Origin: Streptomyces sp. NRRL B-24484
GTDB lineage: Bacteria; Actinomycetota; Actinomycetes; Streptomycetales; Streptomycetaceae
DNA: 64,000 nt
Assembly: GCF_000717715.1 (NCBI RefSeq)
Contig: NZ_JOAI01000042.1
Coordinates: 61,921-125,920 of the forward strand
Direction: 5' to 3'
A program made the translations under genes and the position numbers. The notes below the pieces were generated by a model, which had not been told where the DNA came from, did not search any database, and saw only the letters and a program-made list of their open reading frames with translations. Shown piece by piece: positions 36,508-45,651 of this stretch. Position 1 is the first letter of the stretch. Every line of letters starts with the position of its first letter.

Positions 36508-36657
36508 CCCCTCCCGGGGCACTCCCCTGGCGCACGCCCCCGCACGCGGGTGGCGCACCCCGTCGCACCTCCGTACGACGCCTGCCGACCGCCACATCAC
36601 GCGTTCGGACTCGTTGATGCGTGCAGAACCCATCACCGAGAGTGAAGGAGGGGCGGT

Positions 36658-37467
36658 ATGCGCGACGAGACCGACATGGTGTTGGTGCCGTCGAGCTTCC
36701 CGATCACGGGGCAGCCGATCAGGGTGGTGATGATCGACGGGGAGCCGTGGTTCGTCACCGCGGACGTGTGCAGGATCCTCGGATTGACCAACCCGAGCGA
36801 GGCCGTGAGGAGCCTCGACAGCGTCCGCGTCCGGCGGGTCGACCTTCGGGTGATTACCCTCAGCCCGGCTGAGGGTATTGACGTTTCTGCAGGTGGAAAA
36901 CCCTATGGACGCGGCAACCCAGTGGTCGGTGTAGTGGACGAAGCCGGCCTGTACCGGCTGATCCTGCGGTCCGCCAAGTCGGCCGCCCAGCCCTTCCAGG
37001 AGTGGATCACCGGGGATCTGTTGCCCTCGATCAGGCGCGGTGACTTCGACCTCGGTCACCACCGGGCGCGGATGGCCGAGACCCTGGCCGAGGCGGTCGG
37101 GGAGCAGGTGGAGATCCTCACCGACGTCACGCGCAGTGACGGCATCGGCGCCCACGTCCGCTCGGACGGCACGGTGCACTGCCGGCACGGCGAGATGGAG
37201 TTCAGGGTGCCGGGCCGTGGCGAGGACAGCGGTCCGCCCTTCGGCCCGTACTACAGCTGCCCGAGCGTGGAACGGGTCGGGATCCGCGGGAGCGTGGTGC
37301 TGCCGCGCTGCCCGCGGCTGAAGCTGGTCGAGCTGATCCGGCACCTGGCCGAGACCGGCCGCCGCAACCACCCGGGCGGCACGGTCACGTGCGAGCTCGG
37401 CCGGATCACCTTCTCGGGGGCACCGCTCGACATCGCGGACCTCCTCCGGGAGATCGGCGAGGTCTGA
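36658..37467 (+). CDS. Bro-N (phage antirepressor-like) domain protein
   Basis: The 269-residue protein begins with a Bro-N domain (PIRVVMIDGEPWFVTADVCR, ILGLTNPSEAVRSLD, then VVDEAGLYRLILRSAKSAA, FQEWITGDLLPSIRRG), the DNA-binding module of phage antirepressors. The roughly 115-residue C-terminal part is unlike the usual ANT/KilA-C domains and was not recognised. GAAGGAGGGG precedes the ATG at 36658. No other phage genes are near. Around 36840-36930 the gene is AT-richer than its neighbours and contains a perfect dyad (36855-36877); a second dyad of the same design follows the gene. It may be a domesticated phage regulator. Confidence 0.85.
   Translation: MRDETDMVLVPSSFPITGQPIRVVMIDGEPWFVTADVCRILGLTNPSEAVRSLDSVRVRRVDLRVITLSPAEGIDVSAGGKPYGRGNPVVGVVDEAGLYRLILRSAKSAAQPFQEWITGDLLPSIRRGDFDLGHHRARMAETLAEAVGEQVEILTDVTRSDGIGAHVRSDGTVHCRHGEMEFRVPGRGEDSGPPFGPYYSCPSVERVGIRGSVVLPRCPRLKLVELIRHLAETGRRNHPGGTVTCELGRITFSGAPLDIADLLREIGEV
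36855..36877. promoter_or_regulatory. Intragenic dyad TACCCT-N11-AGGGTA, copy 1
   Basis: A perfect 11-bp-arm palindrome (36855-36865 with 36867-36877, one central base) lies within the Bro-N coding sequence. It shares half-sites and spacing with the dyad at 37517-37539. It could be an operator or a transcript hairpin. Confidence 0.55.
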
Positions 37468-37507
37468 GTCATGCTCATCAACCGGGCCTAGGGTTTCTGA
37501 CCTGCGA

Positions 37508-37548
37508 AGACGCCAATACCCTTACTTGAAATAAGGGTATTGGCGTCT
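37508..37548. terminator. Long AT-rich bidirectional hairpin containing TACCCT-N11-AGGGTA, copy 2
   Basis: A perfect 17-bp stem (37508-37524 with 37532-37548) and 7-base loop lie between the convergent Bro-N and MFS genes, 41 bases past the Bro-N stop and 6 before the MFS stop. It is far AT-richer than other terminators here. The inner part repeats the 6-11-6 design of the dyad at 36855. Confidence 0.75.
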
Positions 37549-37553
37549 CGTGT

Positions 37554-38876
37554 TCAGTGCCCCGCCTTCCGGCGGAGCCGAAGGATCATGAAAGTCCCCA
37601 ATGCCAGCGGCACGTACTGCCAGCAGAACGCCCAGCGGTAGGCCTCGGCGGAGTGGGTGCCGTCGGAGCCGGCGAGGGCGTCGAGGAGGACGCCGATACC
37701 GAGCAGGGTGACGACGGCTCCGACGAAGCCGCCCATGTTGGCGATGCCGGAGGCGGTGCCGAGCCGCTCGGCGGGGTTGTGCGAGCGGGCGTAGTCGAGT
37801 CCGACCAGCGAGGCCGGGCCGTTGCTGCCCATGACGGCGATCAGGACGACGAGCCACCAGAGCGGCGGGCGGCCGCCGGGCCAGCACAGGGCCACGGCCC
37901 AGCAGAGCGCGGTGGCGGAGATCACCGCGAGGCTGAGCGGCATCCGGCTGCGCGGGCTGCGGGAGACCGTACGGCCGAAGACCAGCGCGAAGACCATGTT
38001 GCTGACCACGAGCAGGGTGAGCATTCCGCCGGCCGCGGTGCGGCTCATGCCCTGGCCCTCGACCAGGTAGGGCATGCCCCAGAGCAGGCCGAAGGCGCTG
38101 GCGGGGAAGGCCGTGGTGAAGTGCACCCACAGGCCGAGCCGGGTGCCGGGTTCGGCCCAGGCGTCCCGGATCCGGCGGCCGACGGAGGCGGCCGGGGCGG
38201 TGGCCGGGGCCTCGCGCCGGGTCCGCCGGTCGTGGCCGGGCCCCTCCCGCAGGACGAGCCCGACGAGCGCGAAGACGCCGATGCCGGCCAGCGAGATGGC
38301 GGCGAAGGTGGCCGTCCAGCCCTGGTCGTGCAGGGCGCGGGCGAGGACGACCGTGGTGACCAGGTTGCCGCCGACCCCGACCAGACCCGTGAGCTGGGCG
38401 ATCAACGGGTTCCGGGCGGCCGGGAACCAGTGCGCGGCGATCCGGAGCACGCTGATGAAGGTCATCGCGTCGCCGCAGCCGAGCACGGCCCGGGAGGCGA
38501 GGGCCGGGCCGAAGGAGGTGGCGAAGGCGAAGGCCAGCTGCCCGGCGCTCATCAGCAGGACGCCCAGCAGCAGCACCCGCCTGGCACCCTGCCGGTCCAC
38601 CAGCAGGCCGACCGGGATCTGCATGGCGGCGTACACCAGGACCTGCAGGATGGCGAAGGTGGAGAGGGCGGAGGCGCCGATCCCGAACCGGGCGGCGGCG
38701 TCGAGGCCGGCGACGCCGAGGCTGGTCCGGTGGACGACCGCGAGGAGGTAGACCGAGGCGCCGACGGCCCAGGCCGCCCAGGCGGCTCGGCCGCCCGGGG
38801 GGACGGGACGGACGAGGGGCTGCGGCGGGACGAGGGGGGACGGGGGACGGGTGGTGCCGACTGGGTCCGCGCTCAT
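37554..38876 (-). CDS. MFS transporter (nitrate/sugar-phosphate-antiporter-like)
   Basis: The 440-residue protein has about 12 predicted membrane helices with the cytoplasmic loop after helix 2 as VGLLVDRQGARRVLLLG (motif A type). The central loop around residues 200-225 is hydrophilic. The first helix region GASVYLLAVVHRTSLGVAGL and NPLIAQLTGLVGVGGNLVT resemble the OPA/ACS-type branch of MFS. The ATG at 38876 has a CAGGGG just upstream. The substrate is unknown. Confidence 0.85.
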   Translation of the reverse strand: MSADPVGTTRPPSPLVPPQPLVRPVPPGGRAAWAAWAVGASVYLLAVVHRTSLGVAGLDAAARFGIGASALSTFAILQVLVYAAMQIPVGLLVDRQGARRVLLLGVLLMSAGQLAFAFATSFGPALASRAVLGCGDAMTFISVLRIAAHWFPAARNPLIAQLTGLVGVGGNLVTTVVLARALHDQGWTATFAAISLAGIGVFALVGLVLREGPGHDRRTRREAPATAPAASVGRRIRDAWAEPGTRLGLWVHFTTAFPASAFGLLWGMPYLVEGQGMSRTAAGGMLTLLVVSNMVFALVFGRTVSRSPRSRMPLSLAVISATALCWAVALCWPGGRPPLWWLVVLIAVMGSNGPASLVGLDYARSHNPAERLGTASGIANMGGFVGAVVTLLGIGVLLDALAGSDGTHSAEAYRWAFCWQYVPLALGTFMILRLRRKAGH

Positions 38877-39016
38877 GGCCCCTGAGCCTAGTCATCCCAT
38901 GACCGGATCAATCGGGCAGGGTACGAACCGGGTCCGCACCACGAACACGGCCCGGACGCCCGGACACCGCCCGGACGCCCGCCCGCACCCGCGACCGGCC
39001 GGTCAGCCCCAGCCGG

Positions 39017-40243
39017 TCAGCCGGTCAGCGTCCAGCTCACGGTGCGGGTCATGAAGCGGTCCCGGAAGGCCTCGTCCCGCACCCAGTCCGTGGTGTCGCG
39101 GACGGTGGCGGTGACGGTCGCTCGGGCGCCGGGCGCGAGCGCCAGGGCGGCGGTGTCCAGCCAGGTGCCGCCGGGGGCCGCGACCGGCCGCCCGTTCACC
39201 GTCCACTCGACGGCGAGCTGGCGCGGCCCCTCCAGGGGCACCGCGCCCACCTGGAGCCGCGGTCGGCCGGAGACCACGCCCGGCGTGGGCGAGGCGCCGT
39301 CCAGCGGCTTCACCCGGCGGTAGATCTGTTCGACGATCGCCTCCCGCGAGGGCAGGTTGTACTGCCCGCCGAGGGTGCGCATCACGGAGTCCGCGGTGGG
39401 CCGGTAGAGGCCGTTGGCACTGCGGTAGGCGCCCACCACGCCGCTGCCGTCCGGGGAGGTCGCGCCGAGCCAGCGCCACCACTTGGTGTGGGTCCGCAGC
39501 ATCTCGTCGGCGTCGACGGCCGAGAGGTTGGCGTAGTCGGGGTCGTCGGGGGCGCTGTCGTACTCGTCGCCGAGGTCGCCGACGGTGTGGCCGATCTCGT
39601 GCTGGATGATCCGACCGGCGTCGGGGCTGCCGCCGGCCAGGGTGGTGACGCCGGTGCCGCCCGCGCCGCCGTACTCCTCGGAGTTGGCGAGCGCTATCAG
39701 GTACTGCGGTCCGGCGTCCTCGCCGGCGTAGCGGGCGGTAGCGGACTCGTCGGCGCAGAGCAGCCGGGCCGTGCCCTCGCACCAGAAGTGCATGCCGAGC
39801 GGGGTGTCGGTGGGCCGGGCGTCCTCGCCCTCGGCTATGCCGGAGACCGGGGAGACCACCTCCACCCTCCGTATGTTGAAGAAGTTCTGGTAGGTCCGGA
39901 ACGGCTCGATCTCCATCAGGGCGCGCCAGGCCCGGTCGGCCTGTTCCCGGAAGAGCGGCTGCTGGGCGGCGGTGTAGCCGTCGCCCAGCAGCACCAGAGT
40001 GATCCGGTTGGCCGGGTCGCCGGCCCGGCGGATGTCCACGCTGGGGGCCACGCCGGGTGCCCGGAGGTCGATCCGGTTCGGGGCGGGCGGCGCGCCGCGG
40101 TCGGTGAGCGGTCCGACGGGCGGCCCTATCACCGCGGACGGTGCGGGCGCCGCGACCTCCAGGACGGCGGGCAGCACGGCGGCCGACATCAGCACGAGTG
40201 CGGCCAGACTCCGGACGATCCGGCCAGGGTTGCCAGGCGGCAT
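39017..40243 (-). CDS. Secreted M64 (IgA peptidase-like) metallopeptidase
   Basis: The 408-residue protein has an N-terminal signal segment (IVRSLAALVLMSAAVLPAVL). The catalytic zinc motif HEIGHTVGDLGDEYD is at about residues 216-230, preceded by ITLVLLGDGYTAAQ, both characteristic of peptidase family M64. A C-terminal Ig-like domain follows, about 100 residues (RPRLQVGAVPLEGPRQLAVE onward). It is likely secreted or wall-associated. The upstream 244 bases contain a short tandem CAGCAGTCCGT repeat near 40433-40455. Confidence 0.88.
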   Translation of the reverse strand: MPPGNPGRIVRSLAALVLMSAAVLPAVLEVAAPAPSAVIGPPVGPLTDRGAPPAPNRIDLRAPGVAPSVDIRRAGDPANRITLVLLGDGYTAAQQPLFREQADRAWRALMEIEPFRTYQNFFNIRRVEVVSPVSGIAEGEDARPTDTPLGMHFWCEGTARLLCADESATARYAGEDAGPQYLIALANSEEYGGAGGTGVTTLAGGSPDAGRIIQHEIGHTVGDLGDEYDSAPDDPDYANLSAVDADEMLRTHTKWWRWLGATSPDGSGVVGAYRSANGLYRPTADSVMRTLGGQYNLPSREAIVEQIYRRVKPLDGASPTPGVVSGRPRLQVGAVPLEGPRQLAVEWTVNGRPVAAPGGTWLDTAALALAPGARATVTATVRDTTDWVRDEAFRDRFMTRTVSWTLTG

Positions 40244-40487
40244 GCGGGTGCGTCCTCCGGGCTCCGGTCACCCGGCAGGGGCTCGGGTGGTGGTCGCACA
40301 GACGTACCCCTCGCGACACGCCCGGCCGACCGGACGCGCTCGAAGTTCGCCGGACCGGCCCAATGCCGCACCGGCGTGTCGGCTGGCCACGGGGGCACCG
40401 GACGCCCCGGAGACTCCCTGGTCAGCCGCCCGTCAGCAGTCCGTCAGCAGTCCGTCGGCCGCCGCACAGTCGCCGGCAGGCCCCCGG

Positions 40488-41738
40488 TCAGCCGCCGCGC
40501 AGCGCGGTGAGCGGGTCCGTCCGGGCCGCCCGGACGGCCGGGTAGAGCCCGGCGAGCAGCCCGACCGCGGAGCCGATCAGCGGCGCCGGCAGGGTGGCCC
40601 AGGGCTGCAGGACGGCCGTCCAGTCCCGGGCGGCCGCGACCGCGAGGACGGCGAGCACGCCGACGCAGGTGCCGATCAGTCCGCCGAGCGTGCCGAGCGC
40701 GGTCGACTCGGTCAGGAACTGCGCGGCGATGTGCCGGGTGCGGGCCCCCAGGGAGCGGCGCAGGCCGATCTCGGGGGTGCGTTCGAGGACGGCGACGAGG
40801 GTGGTGTTGGCGATCCCGACCGCGCCCACCACCAGGCAGATCGAGGCCAGCGCCAGGAACAGGCCGGTGAGGTCGGAGGTGACCCGGTCGCGCAGGCCGT
40901 GCGGGTCCGGCGGGGCGGTGACGGTCAGCAGGTCCGGGGCGTCCGGGCGGAGGGCCACGGCCAGCTGGTCGGCCACCACGGAGGCGGCGCCGACCCGGGT
41001 GGCGGCGATCAGGTGCGCGGCCTCGTCGTCGGCGGTGCCGGGGTTGCCGAAGCGCTCCAGCGCGGTGGACTCCGGGACGATCATGCCGAGCAGGGTGTCC
41101 GGCAGCCGCTCGACCCTGTCGTAGACGCCGATCACCGTGTACGGCAGGCCCTGGATGAAGATCGCGGGCTGGGCGTCCAGCCGGGTCACCCCGAGCCTCG
41201 TCGCCGCCGTCCGGCTGAGCAGCACCACCGGCAGCGCGGTGGACTGGGCGTACCGGTCGAGGGTCACCCCGGCGGCCAGGGTCGGGTGCACCGCGGCGAC
41301 CGCGCCCGGGGTGGCGGCGAACAGGGCGATCCCCTGGACGCCGGGGCCGTCGGCGGGGGTCGCGGAGACCCGCAGGTCGTCCGAGGGGATCCGCCACCAC
41401 AGGCCGACCGCGGTGACTCCGTCGATCCGGCCGGCCCGGACGTCGGAATCGGGCGGGAAGCCGGTCGGCGGGTTGGCCCCCGGCGGGACGCCGTCCGTCA
41501 CGGGGTGGTCGGCGACGGTCACCGTGGTCGCCCGCGCCAGGTCGAACCCGGCACCGATCTGGCCGGAGGCGGTGGCGGTCAGACCCAGCACCGCGACGAA
41601 CGCCCCGATGCCGAGCACCGTGCCGAGCATGGTGAGCGCCGAGCGTCCGGGGCGCTGCAGCACGCCCGCCAGGGCCTCGGCCACGAGGTCGCGCGGCCCC
41701 AGCCGGGAGGGCGGGCCGGCCGGGCCGGCGGCGGTCAT
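40488..41738 (-). CDS. ABC transporter permease, MacB/FtsX type
   Basis: The 416-residue protein has an N-terminal helix (SALTMLGTVLGIGAFVAVLG), a large extracytoplasmic domain (about residues 60-270) and three C-terminal helices ending with the FtsX consensus (LLAGLYPAVRAARTDPLTAL). It forms a tripartite set with the ATPase at 41735 and the adaptor at 42415, all joined by 4-base overlaps. Such systems export peptides or secondary metabolites, or act as mechanotransmitters. Confidence 0.9.
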   Translation of the reverse strand: MTAAGPAGPPSRLGPRDLVAEALAGVLQRPGRSALTMLGTVLGIGAFVAVLGLTATASGQIGAGFDLARATTVTVADHPVTDGVPPGANPPTGFPPDSDVRAGRIDGVTAVGLWWRIPSDDLRVSATPADGPGVQGIALFAATPGAVAAVHPTLAAGVTLDRYAQSTALPVVLLSRTAATRLGVTRLDAQPAIFIQGLPYTVIGVYDRVERLPDTLLGMIVPESTALERFGNPGTADDEAAHLIAATRVGAASVVADQLAVALRPDAPDLLTVTAPPDPHGLRDRVTSDLTGLFLALASICLVVGAVGIANTTLVAVLERTPEIGLRRSLGARTRHIAAQFLTESTALGTLGGLIGTCVGVLAVLAVAAARDWTAVLQPWATLPAPLIGSAVGLLAGLYPAVRAARTDPLTALRGG

Positions 41739-42418
41739 CGGACGGCCGCCGGTTCGGTCAGGCGGCCGTCCGCAATCCGGACGACCCGGCGGGCCCGCGC
41801 GGCCACGGCCGGATCATGGGTGATCATCACCAGGGTGTAGCCCTCGTCGTTGAGCCGCTCGAACCGCTCCAGCACGGCGGCCGCGCTCGCGGAGTCCAGG
41901 TTGCCGGTGGGTTCGTCGCAGAGCAGCAGGTCGGGCCGGTTGACCAGCGCCCGGGCGATGGCCACCCGCTGCCGCTCGCCGCCGGACAGCGTGGTGGGCA
42001 GCGCCTCCACCCGGTGGCCGAGACCGACCCGGTGCAGGGCCTCCCGGGCGGCCGTCCGGCGCTGCTCGCGGGGGGTGCGGTTGTAGACCTGGGCGAGCTG
42101 CACGTTCTCCTCGGCGGTGCGGTGCGGCAGGAGCTGGAAGGTCTGGAAGACGAAGCCGATCCGGCGGCCGCGGAGGGTCGAGCGGTCCCGGTCGCGGAGG
42201 CTCCCGGTGTCGATGCCGTCCAGTTCGTACCGGCCGGTGGTCGGGGTGTCGAGCAGGCCCAGCAGGTGGAGCAGGGTGGACTTGCCCGAGCCGGACGGGC
42301 CGGTCACCGCGACGAACTCGCCGCGCCGCACGGACAGGTCGCAGGGGTGCAGGGCGGTGACCGGCGGCGGCCCGGCGAAACTGCGGCCCACCCCCTCCAG
42401 TCGGATCACCTCGCTCAC
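41735..42418 (-). CDS. ABC transporter ATP-binding protein, MacB/LolD type
   Basis: The 227-residue ATPase has Walker A GPSGSGKSTLLHLLG, Q-loop FVFQTFQLLPH, signature LSGGERQRVAIARALVNRP and Walker B LLLCDEPTGNLDS. It starts with GTG at 42418, overlapping the adaptor stop (GTGA), and its stop overlaps the permease start (ATGA). It is the energy-coupling part of the exporter. Confidence 0.94.
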   Translation of the reverse strand: MSEVIRLEGVGRSFAGPPPVTALHPCDLSVRRGEFVAVTGPSGSGKSTLLHLLGLLDTPTTGRYELDGIDTGSLRDRDRSTLRGRRIGFVFQTFQLLPHRTAEENVQLAQVYNRTPREQRRTAAREALHRVGLGHRVEALPTTLSGGERQRVAIARALVNRPDLLLCDEPTGNLDSASAAAVLERFERLNDEGYTLVMITHDPAVAARARRVVRIADGRLTEPAAVR

Positions 42419-43965
42419 CGTCCGACCACCACCTGGTCGCCCGGCTGGAGCTGGGCGGCCTGCACGGGGGTGACGGCCACGTACCCGTCGGCGTTCACGC
42501 CGGTGGTCACCGGCACGGTGACCTTGCGGCCGGTGGAACCGATCCGGGTGACCGCCGTCCGCCCGGTGGCGTCGGTGTACACCGCGGCGACGGGCACGCA
42601 CAGCACCGGCTCGGCGGTGGCGCTGCGCTGGACGGTGATGCGGACGTTCTGGCCGCTCAGCGCGGCGGGCAGCGGCTCGGCCGGGGTGATCCGCAGCGGC
42701 ACGTAGGCGGCCGCGGGCGGGGCGGCCGGAGCCGCCGGAGCGGCAGCCGCGCCACCGGAGCCGGCGGCCGTCCCGGAGCCGGGCGGAGCCGCGGCGCCGC
42801 CGATCGCGATCACCCGGCCGGCGGGTGCCGTGGTGGTCCGCGGGCCGAGCTCGGCGACCTTGCCCCGCACCACCGTGCCGGTGCTCTCGGAGAGGATCTC
42901 CACCGTCATCCCGGGGGTGATCCCGGGTGCCTGGCCGGGGGTGAGCTGGCCGGTGACCACCAGGTCGCCGCTGGTCAGCGAGAGCAGCGGGCCGGTGACC
43001 GGTACCCCGACGGCGGCGTTCACCGCGGTCACCGCGGCCGGCAGCACCGGCAGGAAGACCACCTCCCCGGCCGGCAGCACCGGCCCGTCCGCCTCCTGTG
43101 CCCGGGCGAGCGCCGCCTTGTCGTCGGACAGCTTCTGCTCGGCCTGGGCGAGCTGCGCGGCCAGGTCCGGCAGGACGGTCTGCTCGGGCGGGGCGGCCGA
43201 GGCACCGGCCGCCGAAGGGACCGCGGGGGCCGGGGTCTGCCGGGACTTGAGGTCGTCGACCGTGCGCTGATCGGCCTCCACGGCGCGCTTGGCGGCGTCC
43301 ACGGCCTGCTTCGCGGCCGCGCCCCCGGTGGGGGCGGGGTGTCCGAGCTGCCGGTAGAGGTCGGTGACGGCGGAGGCGGTGCCCGGGCCGAACTCGCCCT
43401 CCGCGTCCGAGCCGCGTCCGTGGCCGAGGTCGGCCAGCGCGGCCTGCAGCTGGGCGACGTCGGACCCGCTGGAACCCTGCTTGAGGTCCCGGTAGGCCGG
43501 CACCGCGCCCTTGAGGACGAACAGCGGCCGGCCGGAGACCTCCGCGAGCAGTTGCCCGTTGGCGACGGCGTCTCCGGCCTTCACCGCCAGCGCGGAGACG
43601 TACAGCTGCGTGATCTCCGGGGAGGACGAGGCCGGGGTGACGTCGTACCGGGTCGGCGGGTAGACCTGGCCGCGGGTGACCGTGGAACGGGTCAGCACCT
43701 TCATGGCCGCCTCGGCGGTGAGGGTGCTGCCGGGCGGCGGGGCGGTGTCGGCCGCCCGTTCGGCGGGCGACTCGACCAGTCCGGCCGCGCCGAGGCCGCC
43801 GCAGGCGACCAGCGCCGCCGAGGCCGCGACCGCGAGCAGCGCACGGCGGCGGCGCACCAGCCGCGACCGGCCGGATCCGACCGCCCCGGGGGCGGGCTCC
43901 TCCTCCCCGTCGAATTCGCGCTCCGGTTCCCGAATCAGATCGCTCACTGCCATGTCACCAGCCAT
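42415..43965 (-). CDS. HlyD/MacA-like adaptor with peptidoglycan-binding domain
   Basis: The 516-residue protein has an N-terminal membrane anchor (ALLAVAASAALVACGGLG, with a lipobox-like LVAC that may be coincidental). A peptidoglycan-binding domain follows (SGSDVAQLQAALADLGHGRG then GEFGPGTASAVTDLYRQLG), then a coiled coil (AAKQAVDAAKRAVEADQRTV; LAAQLAQAEQKLSDDKAALA) and C-terminal barrel-sandwich parts. The wall-binding module fits a Gram-positive analogue of MacA. An ATG at 43953 is an alternative start. Confidence 0.85.
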   Translation of the reverse strand: MAGDMAVSDLIREPEREFDGEEEPAPGAVGSGRSRLVRRRRALLAVAASAALVACGGLGAAGLVESPAERAADTAPPPGSTLTAEAAMKVLTRSTVTRGQVYPPTRYDVTPASSSPEITQLYVSALAVKAGDAVANGQLLAEVSGRPLFVLKGAVPAYRDLKQGSSGSDVAQLQAALADLGHGRGSDAEGEFGPGTASAVTDLYRQLGHPAPTGGAAAKQAVDAAKRAVEADQRTVDDLKSRQTPAPAVPSAAGASAAPPEQTVLPDLAAQLAQAEQKLSDDKAALARAQEADGPVLPAGEVVFLPVLPAAVTAVNAAVGVPVTGPLLSLTSGDLVVTGQLTPGQAPGITPGMTVEILSESTGTVVRGKVAELGPRTTTAPAGRVIAIGGAAAPPGSGTAAGSGGAAAAPAAPAAPPAAAYVPLRITPAEPLPAALSGQNVRITVQRSATAEPVLCVPVAAVYTDATGRTAVTRIGSTGRKVTVPVTTGVNADGYVAVTPVQAAQLQPGDQVVVGR

Positions 43966-44285
43966 CGCCGCTGCTCGTCGGAGGAATTCACGTGCACCGG
44001 AGCGGGTGATTCCGAATTCCCCACCACATCCGGATCGAGCCGCCTCAGCCTACCCTCGCGACCCGCCGCGCCATGCGATCCCCGGGCCGCGAATTTCGCG
44101 CCGAACTTCCCGTACGCGCACGGAATTCGGCCGTTCGGGGCAGTTCCGCGAGCACATCCGCGGCAAGATCGCACCCCGGGTTCGGCCGTCCGGTCGACCG
44201 GAACGCGCGGACGGCGTCCACGAACCCTGAATGGGGTCGTTCGGCGTGATTCCGGATGAATACCGGGGAATTGCGCGGCGTTGGT
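43966..44285. other. Intergenic region upstream of the exporter operon
   Basis: This 320-base stretch is relatively AT-rich (GGAATTCACG, GATTCCGAATTCC, GGATGAATACCGGGGAATTG). An imperfect dyad ATTCCGG-N7-CCGGGGAAT at about 44240-44263 could be the benE terminator. The rest is a likely promoter. No gene is supported. Confidence 0.4.
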
Positions 44286-45515
44286 TCAGCCGCGCCGGGG
44301 GCGCAGCACGAGATGGGTCGCGACGCCGAGCAGCAGACCCCAGAAGGCCGCGCCGATGCCGAACAGCGTCATGCCCGAGGCGGTGGCCAGGAAGGTCACC
44401 ACGGCGCCGTCCCGGCCGTGCTCCTCGGCGACCGCGCCGGCCAGGCTGCCCTGGAAGGAGGCGAGCAGCGCCACCCCGGCGATCACCGCGATCAGTACGT
44501 GCGGCAGCCCGGTGAACAGGCTGACCAGCACACCGCCGAAGCTGCCCACCAGCAGGTACAGCACGCCCGCGGACATGCCGGCGACGTAGCGCCGCCGCGG
44601 GTCCGGGTGGCTCTCCTCGCTGGTGCAGATCGCGGCGGTGATGGCCGCCAGGTTGACGCCCGGCGAGCCGAACGGCGCCAGCAGCACGGAGACCGCGCCG
44701 GTGGCGCCCACCAGCATCCGGTCGTCCGGCCGGTAGCCGGAGGCCCGCATGATGCCGAGGCCCGGGGCGTTCTGCGAGGCCAGCGCCACGATGGTGAGCG
44801 GTAGCGCCAGGCCGACGGTCGCCGCCCAGGAGAAGGCCGGCACGGTCAGCACCGGCCGGGTCGGCCCGCCCGACCCGAGGTGCAGGGGCAGGCCCACGGT
44901 GGCCGCGGCGAGCACCGCGCCGGCGAGCAGCGCCAGCGGCACGGCGTACCGCGGCAGCCACCGCTTGGCGAGCAGGAAGGCCGCGAAGGTGCCGAGCACC
45001 AGGGCGGGGGCGCCCCGCAGCTCGGTGAAGATGCCGGCGCCGAAGGTGAACAGGATGCCGGCCAGCATCGCGTTGACGATCCCGACCGGGATCGCCCGCA
45101 CCAGTCGGCCGAACAGGCCGGTGGCGCCGAGCACGGCCACGGCGACCGAGGAGAGCAGGAAGGCGCCGACCGCCTCCCGGTAGGGGTACGAGCCGAGGCT
45201 GCCGACCAGCAGGGCCGCGCCGGGGGTGGACCAGGCGGTGATCACCGGGGTCCGGGTCCACCAGCTGAGCAGCAGACAGGTCAGGCCGCTGCCGATCGAC
45301 ACCGCCCAGATCCAGGAGGCGGTGTGCGCCGCGTCCAGGTGGCCGGCCGCGGCCGCGGCGAGCACCACCACCAGCGGTCCCGAGAAGGAGACGGCGATGC
45401 AGACCAGCCCGGCCAGCAGGGCAGGCAGCGAGGCGTCGCGCCGCAGCGACGGCCGGGGCCCGGGCAGGTCGGCGGCGCTGCGGGCGGTCTTCACCGCGGT
45501 CTGACGATCGGACAT
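44286..45515 (-). CDS. benE: BenE-family benzoate/H+ symporter
   Basis: The 409-residue integral membrane protein has about 12 helices and the BenE signature (WSTPGAALLVGSLG, then AIPVGIVNAMLAGILFTFGA, and LASQNAPGLGIMRASGYRPD). The class imports benzoate with protons, but no aromatic degradation genes are nearby, so the true substrate is open. The ATG at 45515 starts a hydrophilic N-terminus of about 25 residues. Confidence 0.88.
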   Translation of the reverse strand: MSDRQTAVKTARSAADLPGPRPSLRRDASLPALLAGLVCIAVSFSGPLVVVLAAAAAGHLDAAHTASWIWAVSIGSGLTCLLLSWWTRTPVITAWSTPGAALLVGSLGSYPYREAVGAFLLSSVAVAVLGATGLFGRLVRAIPVGIVNAMLAGILFTFGAGIFTELRGAPALVLGTFAAFLLAKRWLPRYAVPLALLAGAVLAAATVGLPLHLGSGGPTRPVLTVPAFSWAATVGLALPLTIVALASQNAPGLGIMRASGYRPDDRMLVGATGAVSVLLAPFGSPGVNLAAITAAICTSEESHPDPRRRYVAGMSAGVLYLLVGSFGGVLVSLFTGLPHVLIAVIAGVALLASFQGSLAGAVAEEHGRDGAVVTFLATASGMTLFGIGAAFWGLLLGVATHLVLRPRRG

Positions 45516-45597
45516 GGCAGCAGTATCGCCGAGTGCCTCCGGACACCCGGAATCGTTTTCCCGAACACCGCCCGCCCGCCGCCGTCGGGTCCGGGAA

Positions 45598-45640
45598 CGC
45601 CGTCGGCCCCGCCCCCACGGAGGGGGCGGGGCCGACGGCG
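45598..45640 (-). terminator. Terminator of the bkd operon
   Basis: A perfect 19-bp GC stem (45598-45616 with 45622-45640) and 5-base loop lie 12 bases beyond the bkdC stop. Confidence 0.88.
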
Positions 45641-45651
45641 TGCGCCTGGGA

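Noticed and set aside
40433..40455. Tandem CAGCAGTCCGT repeat upstream of the permease end
   Set aside because: There are only two short copies in GC-rich non-coding DNA and no further structure, so it is most likely slippage.
42415..43965. Lipoprotein call for the MacA-like adaptor
   Set aside because: LVAC occurs about 50 residues in, after a long hydrophilic region, so it is not a typical lipoprotein signal peptide.
43989..44002. parS-like ATTCACGTGCACC
   Set aside because: It keeps only the central TTCACGTG and mismatches both outer arms, unlike the perfect site in bkdC.
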